A stretch of DNA of 61,779 nt, taken from the NCBI RefSeq assembly GCF_022790535.1, contig NZ_LOHG01000007.1, forward strand, positions 243,792 through 305,570, given 5' to 3'. The position numbers and the translations under genes are program-made. Below the pieces are notes generated by a model. The model worked only from the letters and a program-made list of their open reading frames with translations. It was not told where the DNA came from and did no database searches. Below are positions 45,395 through 53,612 of the stretch, one piece after another. This DNA is from Pseudomonas maioricensis (lineage in GTDB: Bacteria; Pseudomonadota; Gammaproteobacteria; Pseudomonadales; Pseudomonadaceae). Numbering within the stretch: position 1 is the stretch's first letter; every line of letters begins with the position of its first letter.

Positions 45395-46531
45395 ATGGCC
45401 GAGAACGAGAATGGTCAGGACAAGACAGAAGACCCCACGGACAAAAAGCGCCAGGACTCCCGGAATGACGGCCAGATCGCGCGCTCCAAGGAGCTAAATA
45501 CCCTGGTTGTGATGCTGGCGGGCGCTATTGGCTTGATTATGGAGGGAGGGAAGGTCGCAGAGGCGATGGCCTACATGATGACGTCGAACTTCACGATTAC
45601 CCGTGAAGTGCTGATGGATCAGGGTTCCATGGGGCGCATGCTGCTCGCGACCGGCAAGCTTGCTTTGACAGTCATGACGCCATTTTTGTTAGTCATGCTG
45701 GCCGCGGCGATCATTGGGCCTATCTCATTGGGCGGTTGGTTGTTCACCACCAAGTCGCTTTTTCCCAAGTTCAGCCGCATGAATCCTTTGTCCGGCCTCA
45801 AGCGCATGTTTTCTCCTCATGCGCTGATCGAGCTGGTCAAGTCTTTCGCGAAATTCGTCATTGTGTTGATCGTTGCACTGGTCGTGCTCGACATGGAGAA
45901 AGATGCACTGATCTCCATTGCGCACGAGCCGCTGGAAAGGGCGATTATTCACAGCCTGCAGGTGGTGGGCTGGAGTGCTATCTGGATGTCCAGCGGGCTG
46001 TTTTTCATTGCTGCAGTGGATGTGCCATTCCAGTTGTGGGACGCACACAAGAAGCTGCTGATGACCAAGCAAGAGGTTCGCGACGAGCATAAAAATGCTG
46101 AGGGTAGTCCTGAGGTCAAGCAGCGGATTCGTCAGTTGCGTTTTGAAATGTCACAGCGGCGAATGATGGAAGCGATTCCGCAAGCTGATGTGATAATTAC
46201 CAACCCGACCCACTTTGCCGTCGCGCTCAAATACGATCCTGAGCAGGGCGGGGCGCCGATGCTGGTCGCCAAGGGTACCGATTTCATAGCGTTGAAAATT
46301 CGTGAGATCGGCGCGCATCACCAGATCCTGATCCTTGAGTCGCCAGGCCTGGCGCGCTCGATCTACTACAGTACCGAGCTTGATCAGGAGATCCCGGGTG
46401 GTTTGTATCTGGCGGTCGCTCAGGTGCTGGCTTATGTCTATCAGATCCGTCAGTACCATGCAGGTCAGGGCAAGCGCCCGGACCCGCTGGGGGATATCAC
46501 CATTCCGCCGGATCTGCAGCGGGATGCTTGA
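45395..46531 (+). CDS. flhB: Export switch protein FlhB
   Basis: FlhB controls substrate specificity of the export gate by self-cleavage in its cytoplasmic domain. The 378-residue product has a charged N terminus (KTEDPTDKKRQDSRNDGQIARSKEL-type signature near residues 10-34), four membrane segments and the cleavage motif NPTH at 270-273. It directly abuts fliR. Confidence 0.98.
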   Translation: MAENENGQDKTEDPTDKKRQDSRNDGQIARSKELNTLVVMLAGAIGLIMEGGKVAEAMAYMMTSNFTITREVLMDQGSMGRMLLATGKLALTVMTPFLLVMLAAAIIGPISLGGWLFTTKSLFPKFSRMNPLSGLKRMFSPHALIELVKSFAKFVIVLIVALVVLDMEKDALISIAHEPLERAIIHSLQVVGWSAIWMSSGLFFIAAVDVPFQLWDAHKKLLMTKQEVRDEHKNAEGSPEVKQRIRQLRFEMSQRRMMEAIPQADVIITNPTHFAVALKYDPEQGGAPMLVAKGTDFIALKIREIGAHHQILILESPGLARSIYYSTELDQEIPGGLYLAVAQVLAYVYQIRQYHAGQGKRPDPLGDITIPPDLQRDA

Positions 46532-46552
46532 TTGCTGCTGTGACTGCGCCGG

Positions 46553-46621
46553 CGTCATCGCGAGCAAGCTCACTCCTACAGGTCTGATTTGACTGTAGGA
46601 GTGAGCTTGCTCGCGATGACG
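46553..46621. repeat. Perfect REP doublet between flhB and flhA
   Basis: Two perfect 28-base arms (46553-46580 and 46594-46621) carrying tgagcttgctcgcgatgacg and flanked by tgtaggag enclose a 13-base loop. This is a typical Pseudomonas REP pair. In the 413-base gap 46532-46944 the only other element I recognise is the flhA promoter. Confidence 0.85.
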
Positions 46622-46866
46622 TCAGTTCAGGCACGCAAGGCGATCTCCTTTCAAAAAATACTATCCTTCTGATTTGAAATGCGTTTTCTGCAGGCGCGAC
46701 CATTCCGTCTTCGACGTCATGCTGTCATGCGGCAAGCATCTGACTGTGCAGGCGCGCACGAGCGACGCATGGCTGCGGCTGCTGAACGTCGATCGCCACC
46801 ACACAACCACGCAGCCTCACACTTTCTTACAGACCCCGCCCTCTATTTCATCACCAATTCAACAGT

Positions 46867-46882
46867 TGGAAAGCTTCTTGCA
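46867..46882 (+). promoter_or_regulatory. Sigma54 promoter for flhA
   Basis: TGGAAAG-CTTC-TTGCA with GG at 46868-46869 and GC at 46880-46881 (10 bases between), 64 bases upstream of the flhA start. The -24 box is weaker than in the other sites (AAAG in place of CACG). Confidence 0.65.
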
Positions 46883-46944
46883 ATAGGTCATGTCAGGTCG
46901 CCATCGGCGTCAAAGTTTTGATTTAGCGTGCAGGTGAATAATCG

Positions 46945-49074
46945 GTGGATCGCTCTCAGTTAATTAGTAGCGCACGCAGTAATCTGGCAGGCCTGGGTCG
47001 CGGCCAGTTGGGCGTTCCGCTGCTGCTGTTGATCATGATGGCAATGATGATGTTGCCCATCCCGCCGTTCCTGCTGGACGTCCTCTTCACCTTCAATATT
47101 GCGCTGTCCATCGTGGTTCTGTTGGTCTGCGTCTATGCACTACGTCCACTGGATTTCTCCGTTTTCCCGACCATCCTGCTGGTCGCCACGCTGCTGCGAC
47201 TGGCGCTCAACGTTGCGTCTACCCGCGTGGTGATGCTTCATGGTCAGGACGGTCATGCCGCTGCCGGTAAGGTGATTCAGGCCTTCGGTGAGGTGGTGAT
47301 TGGTGGTAACTACGTTGTCGGTATCGTGGTTTTCGCCATTCTGATGATCATCAACTTCGTGGTAATCACCAAAGGTGCCGGGCGTATCTCCGAGGTAAGC
47401 GCGCGTTTTACCCTGGACGCGATGCCCGGTAAGCAAATGGCAATCGATGCCGATTTGAACGCCGGCCTGATCGATCAACCTGAAGCCAAGCGACGTCGTC
47501 TTGAAGTTGCCCAGGAGGCCGAGTTCTACGGTTCCATGGACGGTGCCAGCAAGTTCGTTCGTGGTGACGCCGTAGCCGGCCTGTTGATCCTGTTTATCAA
47601 CCTCATTGGCGGCATGCTGGTCGGGATGCTTCAGCACGGTATGACTTTCGCCGACGCTGGCAGGGTTTATACGCTGTTGACTATTGGTGACGGTTTGGTG
47701 GCGCAACTGCCGTCACTGCTGCTGTCGACTGCGGCCGCAATCATGGTGACTCGTGCTTCCGGTTCGGAAGAAATGGGCAAGTTGATCAATCGTCAGATGT
47801 TCACTTCCTATAAAGCCCTGGCTGTAGCGGGGGCGATAATGGTGGTGATGGGTCTCGTACCGGGAATGCCGCATTTTCCTTTCATTGGTATGGGGCTTAT
47901 TGCAGGCGGTATCGCTTATCTGCTCTGGAAGAAAGAAAGCCAGGTCAAGGTCATGGCGCTGGAGGAGGTCAAGCGTCAGCAAGAGATGTTGCCATCGCCA
48001 ACCCGTGCTCAGGACTCAAAAGAGTTGGGTTGGGATGACGTGACGCCTATCGACATGATCGGTCTGGAAGTAGGCTATCGCCTGATTCCGCTGGTGGACC
48101 GCAATCAGGGTGGTCAGCTCCTGGCGCGAATCAAAGGCGTGCGTAAGAAGCTTTCCCAGGAGTTGGGCTTCCTGATGCCGACCGTCCATATTCGCGACAA
48201 CCTGGACCTGGCGCCAAGTGCCTATCGTTTGACGCTAATGGGCGTCACGTTGGCAGAAGCAGAGATTTATCCGGACCGCGAACTGGCGATTAACCCTGGC
48301 CAGGTCTTCGGATCGCTCAATGGTATTACCGCCAAGGACCCGGCGTTTGGCCTGGAAGCCGTCTGGATCGAAATCAGTCAGCGCAGTCAGGCTCAGTCAC
48401 TGGGCTACACCGTTGTTGACGCCAGTACGGTGGTCGCGACCCACCTTAACCAGATTCTCTACAAGCACTCGCACGAGCTGATTGGCCATGAAGAAGTACA
48501 GCAGTTGATGCAATTGCTGGCTAAAGGCTCGCCTAAGCTGGCTGAGGAGCTGGTACCGGGCATCCTTTCGTTGTCGGCGTTGCTCAAGGTATTGCAGGCG
48601 CTGCTGTCTGAACAGGTACCGGTTCGGGATATCCGGACGATTGCCGAGGCTATCGCCAACAACGCTCAACGGAGTCAAGATACCGCCGCATTGGTGGCTG
48701 CTGTCCGAGTCGGATTGAGCCGCGCAATCGTGCAAAGCATTGTAGGCATTGAGCCGGAGCTACCAGTTATCACGCTGGAGCCAAGGTTGGAACAGATATT
48801 GCTCAATAGTCTGCAGAAGGCTGGTCAGGGTCAGGAAGAAGGCGTTCTTCTTGAGCCGAGCATGGCAGAGAAGCTTCAGCGTTCGCTGATCGATGCCGCC
48901 CAGCGTCAGGAGATGCAAGGCTTGCCAGTGATTCTGCTGGTAGCCGGCCCGGTTCGGGCGATGCTGTCGCGGTTTGGACGGCTGGCTGTACCGAATATGC
49001 ACGTGTTGGCGTATCAGGAAATTCCTGACAACAAGCAAGTAACCATCGTAGCGACTGTCGGGCCTAACGGCTGA
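46945..49074 (+). CDS. flhA: Export-gate protein FlhA
   Basis: FlhA forms the nonameric ring of the export gate that docks chaperone-substrate complexes and conducts protons. The 709-residue product has about eight membrane segments in the first 330 residues, the FHIPEP-family signatures (LRPLDFSVFPTILLVATLLRL and KGAGRISEVSARFTLDAMPG), and a C-terminal cytoplasmic domain. Start is GTG 46945, giving MDRSQL as in other Pseudomonas. Confidence 0.97.
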   Translation: MDRSQLISSARSNLAGLGRGQLGVPLLLLIMMAMMMLPIPPFLLDVLFTFNIALSIVVLLVCVYALRPLDFSVFPTILLVATLLRLALNVASTRVVMLHGQDGHAAAGKVIQAFGEVVIGGNYVVGIVVFAILMIINFVVITKGAGRISEVSARFTLDAMPGKQMAIDADLNAGLIDQPEAKRRRLEVAQEAEFYGSMDGASKFVRGDAVAGLLILFINLIGGMLVGMLQHGMTFADAGRVYTLLTIGDGLVAQLPSLLLSTAAAIMVTRASGSEEMGKLINRQMFTSYKALAVAGAIMVVMGLVPGMPHFPFIGMGLIAGGIAYLLWKKESQVKVMALEEVKRQQEMLPSPTRAQDSKELGWDDVTPIDMIGLEVGYRLIPLVDRNQGGQLLARIKGVRKKLSQELGFLMPTVHIRDNLDLAPSAYRLTLMGVTLAEAEIYPDRELAINPGQVFGSLNGITAKDPAFGLEAVWIEISQRSQAQSLGYTVVDASTVVATHLNQILYKHSHELIGHEEVQQLMQLLAKGSPKLAEELVPGILSLSALLKVLQALLSEQVPVRDIRTIAEAIANNAQRSQDTAALVAAVRVGLSRAIVQSIVGIEPELPVITLEPRLEQILLNSLQKAGQGQEEGVLLEPSMAEKLQRSLIDAAQRQEMQGLPVILLVAGPVRAMLSRFGRLAVPNMHVLAYQEIPDNKQVTIVATVGPNG

Positions 49075-49085
49075 GGTAGTGAGTC

Positions 49086-50414
49086 ATGCAAGTTAAGCGA
49101 TTTTTCGCCGCCGATATGCGTCAAGCCATGAAACTGGTTCGTGATGAGCTGGGCGCTGAAGCGGCCATCATCGGCAACCGGCGAATTGCCGGTGGCGTCG
49201 AGCTGACTGCTGCCCTGGATTACAAGCTGTCCGCGCTGGCGCCACGCGTCCCGAATATCGAGCTTGAGGACGAGTTGCGCAAAACCCAGTCGCGCATCGT
49301 CTCGGCTCAGGCAGAACTGAACAATCGTGGTGACAGCGACGGCGCGACCAATCGCCAGTTGTTTGCCGGTTTGCCATTGAGCGCCGCTGACACTCACATC
49401 GAGCCGACTCTGGAAGAGCCGCCGCGTCCCTTTGTGCAGCCACAGGCCGCACCGGCTGCGCCAGCAGGTAATCAGCGCGGTTACGACTCGATGCGTTTTG
49501 AATTGAACGGCCTGCGCGAGCTGCTGGAAGTCCAGCTTGGCTCCCTGGCATGGAATCAGTTGCAAGGCAGCCGTCCGGCACAGGCGAACCTCTGGCGCCG
49601 TCTGCAACGTGTCGGCTTGTCTGGCCCGCTGTCACGCGACCTGCTGGAAATGATCCCTGATATCGACGAGCCGCGTCAGGCCTGGCGTATGCTCCTGGCG
49701 CACCTGGCGCGCATGATTGAAGTGCCTGACGTGGAGCCGCTGGAAGAGGGTGGTGTGATCGCCATGGTCGGCCCTGCCGGCATGGGCAAGACCACGACGC
49801 TCGCCAAGCTGGCCGCGCGCTACGTACTCAAGTACGGCGCACAGAATATCGCTTTGGTCAGCATGGACAGTTTCCGTATTGGTGCTCAGGAGCAACTCAA
49901 GACATTGGGTCGCATCCTCAATGTGCCGGTGACTCATGTCGATCCTGGCCAGTCACTGGCGCAGGCGCTTGATCCGCTGCTGCGCAAGCGTGTCGTGTTG
50001 ATCGATACCGCCGGCCTGCAAGCCAGTGATCCGGCGTTGCGCATGCAGCTGGAAAGTCTGGCAGGGCGCGGCATCAAGTCTCGTAATTATCTGGTACTGG
50101 CAACCACCAGCCAGAAACAGGTGCTCACTGCGGCCTATCACAGCTACAAGCGCTGTGGTCTGGCGGGATGCATCCTGACCAAGCTGGACGAAACTGCCAG
50201 CCTGGGTGAAGTGCTCAGCCTTGCGATCAGTCATGAGCTGCCAGTGGCCTATCTGACTGATGGCCCACGAATTCCTGATGATCTTCACCTGCCTCGCAGG
50301 CACCAACTGGTGTCGCGTGCGGTCAATGTGCAGATGCAAGAAGAGCCAAGCGAAGAGGCCATGGCGGACATGTTCGCCGACCTTTACCACAACCCCAACA
50401 AACGGGTCGGTTAA
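49086..50414 (+). CDS. flhF: Polar flagellar placement GTPase FlhF
   Basis: FlhF is an SRP-type GTPase that fixes the flagellum at the pole. The 442-residue product has a basic N-terminal B domain (MQVKRFFAADMRQAMKLV), an N domain and a C-terminal G domain with the P-loop VGPAGMGKTTTLAKLAARY (about 229-247), DTAGL and TKLDETASLGEVLS blocks. It is 11 bases after flhA and upstream of fleN, its counterpart in number control. Confidence 0.98.
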   Translation: MQVKRFFAADMRQAMKLVRDELGAEAAIIGNRRIAGGVELTAALDYKLSALAPRVPNIELEDELRKTQSRIVSAQAELNNRGDSDGATNRQLFAGLPLSAADTHIEPTLEEPPRPFVQPQAAPAAPAGNQRGYDSMRFELNGLRELLEVQLGSLAWNQLQGSRPAQANLWRRLQRVGLSGPLSRDLLEMIPDIDEPRQAWRMLLAHLARMIEVPDVEPLEEGGVIAMVGPAGMGKTTTLAKLAARYVLKYGAQNIALVSMDSFRIGAQEQLKTLGRILNVPVTHVDPGQSLAQALDPLLRKRVVLIDTAGLQASDPALRMQLESLAGRGIKSRNYLVLATTSQKQVLTAAYHSYKRCGLAGCILTKLDETASLGEVLSLAISHELPVAYLTDGPRIPDDLHLPRRHQLVSRAVNVQMQEEPSEEAMADMFADLYHNPNKRVG

Positions 50415-50529
50415 GTGAAGCGAACTATTGGACGTTACCTGCATCGATGGTCTGCCCGGCATGGCTCTTCACTGAGCGTGTCGCCCGCAATCTGGCTACG
50501 GTCTACGCAAGACAAGGTAAAGAAATAAC

Positions 50530-51363
50530 ATGGGCAGCATGCATCCCGTACAGGTGATCGCGGTGACCGGCGGCAAGGGTGGCGTCGGTAAGACTAACGT
50601 GTCAGTGAATCTTTCGCTGGCCTTGGCCGAGCTCGGCCGGCGCGTCATGCTGCTGGACGCCGACCTTGGCCTGGCGAATGTCGATGTCCTTCTTGGCCTG
50701 ACGCCTAAACGCACCCTTGCTGATGTGATCGAGGGCCGTTGTGAGCTTCGCGACGTCTTGTTGCAAGGTCCGGGCGGGATTCGAATCGTGCCTGCCGCTT
50801 CCGGCACCCAGAGCATGGTTCATCTGAGCCCGGCGCAACATGCCGGTCTGATCCAGGCGTTCAGCGACATTGGCGATAATCTGGATGTGCTGGTGATTGA
50901 CACTGCAGCCGGGATTGGCGAGTCAGTGGTCAGCTTCGTTCGCGCTGCTCAGGAAGTGTTGCTGGTGGTCTGTGACGAGCCTACTTCGATCACCGACGCC
51001 TACGCGCTGATCAAGCTGCTCAATCGCGACTACGGCATGAACCGTTTCCGGGTTCTGGCCAACATGGCCCAGAGTCCGCAGGAAGGTCGCAACCTGTTTG
51101 CCAAGCTGACCAAGGTGACCGACCGTTTTCTTGACGTTGCCCTGCAATATGTTGGCGCCGTGCCTTACGACGAATGTGTTCGCAAGGCCGTCCAGAAGCA
51201 ACGTGCCGTATACGAAGCTTTTCCACGCTCTAAATGCTCCCTGGCGTTCAAGGCTATTGCGCAGAAGGTCGATACCTGGCCACTGCCTGCCAACCCTCGC
51301 GGGCATCTTGAGTTCTTCGTCGAGCGACTGGTTTACCAGACAAGCGCAGGGCCTGTTCAATGA
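50530..51363 (+). CDS. fleN: Flagellar number regulator FleN (FlhG)
   Basis: A MinD/ParA-type ATPase that limits flagella to the proper number by binding FleQ and blocking its ATPase, and that joins FleQ in c-di-GMP control. The 277-residue product has the deviant Walker A KGGVGKTNVS and the LLDADLGLANVDVLLGL switch region. The C-terminal amphipathic helix lies around HLEFFVERLVYQ. Its stop overlaps the fliA start (ATGA). A 115-base gap separates it from flhF. Confidence 0.98.
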   Translation: MGSMHPVQVIAVTGGKGGVGKTNVSVNLSLALAELGRRVMLLDADLGLANVDVLLGLTPKRTLADVIEGRCELRDVLLQGPGGIRIVPAASGTQSMVHLSPAQHAGLIQAFSDIGDNLDVLVIDTAAGIGESVVSFVRAAQEVLLVVCDEPTSITDAYALIKLLNRDYGMNRFRVLANMAQSPQEGRNLFAKLTKVTDRFLDVALQYVGAVPYDECVRKAVQKQRAVYEAFPRSKCSLAFKAIAQKVDTWPLPANPRGHLEFFVERLVYQTSAGPVQ

Positions 51364-52100
51364 CCGCGAGCGGCTACCAGATGTACAGCAAAGCGTCCAG
51401 AAACTCGCAATATGAGTTGATCGAGCGGTATGCTCCGCTGGTCAAGCGCATTGCGTACCACTTGCTGGCGCGTCTGCCAGCCAGTGTTCAGGTCGAAGAC
51501 CTGATTCAGGCGGGCATGATCGGCTTGCTGGAAGTGTCCACCAAGTACGATTGCACCAAGGGCGCGAGTTTCGAGACTTACGCCGGGATTCGTATTCGCG
51601 GTGCGATGCTCGACGAAGTGCGTAAAGGGGACTGGGCGCCACGCTCTGTTCACCGCAATACACGCATGGTCAGTGACGCAATTCGCTCAATTGAAGCTAA
51701 AACAGGTCGCGACGCTAAAGATCACGAAGTTGCGGCCGAACTCCAATTGAGTCTCGATGATTATTACGGGATTTTGAACGATACCTTGGGCAGTCGCCTC
51801 TTCAGTTTTGACGACCTGTTGCAGGACGGCGAACATGAAGGGCTGCATGAGGATGGCGCAAGCGGTTCGCTTGAGCCGTCGCGCGACCTGGAGGATGAAC
51901 GCTTCCAGGCTGCGTTGGCAGATGCAATTGCCAACTTGCCGGAGCGTGAACGTCTGGTCTTGGCGCTGTACTATGACGAGGAACTGAACCTCAAGGAAAT
52001 CGGTGAGGTCCTGGGGGTCAGTGAATCGCGAGTCAGCCAGTTACACAGCCAGTGCGCCGCTCGTTTGCGGGGGCGTTTGGGAGAGTGGCGAGCGCGTTGA
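51360..52100 (+). CDS. fliA: Flagellar sigma factor FliA (sigma28)
   Basis: FliA directs transcription of late genes such as fliC. The 246-residue product has region 2 (VQVEDLIQAGMIGLLEVSTKYD and TYAGIRIRGAMLDEVRKGDW) and region 4 with a helix-turn-helix (LKEIGEVLGVSESRVSQLHSQ). It overlaps fleN by four bases, which suggests linked production of the number regulator and late sigma factor. Confidence 0.98.
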   Translation: MTASGYQMYSKASRNSQYELIERYAPLVKRIAYHLLARLPASVQVEDLIQAGMIGLLEVSTKYDCTKGASFETYAGIRIRGAMLDEVRKGDWAPRSVHRNTRMVSDAIRSIEAKTGRDAKDHEVAAELQLSLDDYYGILNDTLGSRLFSFDDLLQDGEHEGLHEDGASGSLEPSRDLEDERFQAALADAIANLPERERLVLALYYDEELNLKEIGEVLGVSESRVSQLHSQCAARLRGRLGEWRAR

Positions 52101-52203
52101 CAGGCGGTATGCGTCCTTGGTGATGGCGTGTCGCGTGTGAGCAGGCTGTGCAAAGCGTTACGTGGGACAGTGGACAAGGCTGGAGCCGTACAGGTATTTC
52201 GCT

Positions 52204-52243
52204 CCACGGACTGTAAAAGCAATAGCTTTAATGCAGCCCGTGG
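52204..52243 (+). other. Hairpin-forming sequence upstream of cheY
   Basis: CCACGG-a-CTG and CAG-c-CCGTGG arms enclose a second small hairpin (AAAGC-aata-GCTTT). No T tract follows. It may be a leader structure, an attenuator or a remnant. The 279-base gap 52101-52379 shows no clear sigma54 or sigma28 promoter. Confidence 0.4.
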
Positions 52244-52379
52244 ATTTGCTGTGCGGTTTCCATAGTTGTTGATATACCAAGCCCGTCGTCGTTTTCGTAC
52301 AGCCGATGTGAGCTGTGCCTGTATTGATTGAACAGCGCGTTCAGGTGCTGAACGCGTCAAAGACTGCTTGGAGGTCGAA

Positions 52380-52766
52380 TTGGACAAGAACATGAAAATC
52401 CTCATCGTTGATGACTTCTCAACGATGCGGCGGATCATTAAAAACCTGCTACGTGATCTGGGCTTCACCAACACGTCCGAAGCCGATGACGGGCTTACCG
52501 CGTTGCCGATGCTGGAAAGCGGTTCTTTTGACTTTCTGGTAACGGACTGGAACATGCCTGGCATGACCGGTATCGACCTGCTGCGTAAAGTGCGTGCCGA
52601 TGAGCGCCTCAAGCACCTGCCGGTGTTGATGGTGACCGCAGAAGCCAAGCGCGACCAGATCATTGAAGCGGCTCAGGCCGGCGTCAATGGTTATGTCGTC
52701 AAGCCATTCACGGCTCAGGCGCTGAAAGAAAAGATCGACAAGATCTTCGAGCGCGTCAATAGCTGA
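52380..52766 (+). CDS. cheY: Chemotaxis response regulator CheY
   Basis: CheY carries the signal from CheA to FliM. It is a single receiver domain with the acidic pair in [13 protein letters not shown], phosphoacceptor Asp in [12 protein letters not shown] (residue 56 from the chosen start, 52 from the ATG), a Thr in MVTAEAK and Lys in VVKPFTAQ. Start: ggagg at 52370-52374 is five bases from TTG 52380 (128 residues) but 17 from ATG 52392, which gives the conventional 124-residue form. I prefer the TTG on spacing, with the ATG as a real alternative. Confidence 0.96.
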   Translation: MDKNMKILIVDDFSTMRRIIKNLLRDLGFTNTSEADDGLTALPMLESGSFDFLVTDWNMPGMTGIDLLRKVRADERLKHLPVLMVTAEAKRDQIIEAAQAGVNGYVVKPFTAQALKEKIDKIFERVNS

Positions 52767-52785
52767 TGTATGCCGCGAGGGCTCT

Positions 52786-53574
52786 ATGGAGAACAACGAA
52801 ACGTCAATGGGCGAGTTTGAAGCGACCCTGAAGAAACACGCTAGCGAGCTGGTGACGAGCCTTGAAAAAGGCCGTTTCGGCGACGCGGTGCAATTGATCC
52901 ACGAGCTTAACCAGGCTCGGGATCGCGGTCTCTATCAAGAGATCGGCAAGCTGACTCGCGAGCTGCATAGTGCGATCGTCAATTTTCAAATTGACCCGAA
53001 CATGCCGCAAGCCGAAGAAGTGTCCCAGATCACGGATGCCACCGAACGCCTGTCGTATGTTGTCAGGCTTACGGAAAACGCAGCTAACCGCACCATGGAT
53101 CTGGTCGAGGAAAGCACTCCACTGATCCACAGTCTGAACGATGAGGCCAAGGCCTTGAGTGCTGACTGGGGGCGCTTCATGCGCCGTGAAGTCGGCGCAG
53201 AAGAGTTTCGTGAGCTGGCGCGGCGTGTCGATGGTTTCTTGACGCGCAGCGAACAGGATACCCAGAAGGTTTCCTCCCACCTCAACGATATTCTGCTGGC
53301 TCAGGACTTCCAGGACCTTACCGGTCAAGTGATCAAGCGCGTCACGCAATTGGTCACTGAAGTGGAGAGCAATCTGCTCAAACTGGTGCTCATGGCCAGT
53401 CATGTCGACCGCTTTGCGGGCATCGAACATGACGACGAATCCATCCGCGCAGAAAAAGATCCACAAAAACATCTCAAACAGGGTGAAGGTCCGCAGATTC
53501 ATGCCGATAAACGGGAAGACGTTGTGTCCGGACAGGACGATGTAGACGATCTGCTATCGAGCCTGGGCTTCTAA
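52786..53574 (+). CDS. cheZ: CheY-phosphate phosphatase CheZ
   Basis: CheZ removes phosphate from CheY. The 262-residue helical product has the catalytic segment LAQDFQDLTGQVIKRV with the conserved Asp and Gln, and a C-terminal CheY-binding peptide (VDDLLSSLGF) after a charged linker. It is 19 bases after cheY. Confidence 0.97.
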   Translation: MENNETSMGEFEATLKKHASELVTSLEKGRFGDAVQLIHELNQARDRGLYQEIGKLTRELHSAIVNFQIDPNMPQAEEVSQITDATERLSYVVRLTENAANRTMDLVEESTPLIHSLNDEAKALSADWGRFMRREVGAEEFRELARRVDGFLTRSEQDTQKVSSHLNDILLAQDFQDLTGQVIKRVTQLVTEVESNLLKLVLMASHVDRFAGIEHDDESIRAEKDPQKHLKQGEGPQIHADKREDVVSGQDDVDDLLSSLGF

Positions 53575-53612
53575 GTCTGGTCTGTTGACGGTTAATTTTA
53601 GGGAGCACCCCA

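Noticed and set aside
46674..46886. Open frames between flhB and flhA
   Set aside because: Atypical composition, no ribosome site, no recognisable product; one runs through the flhA promoter.
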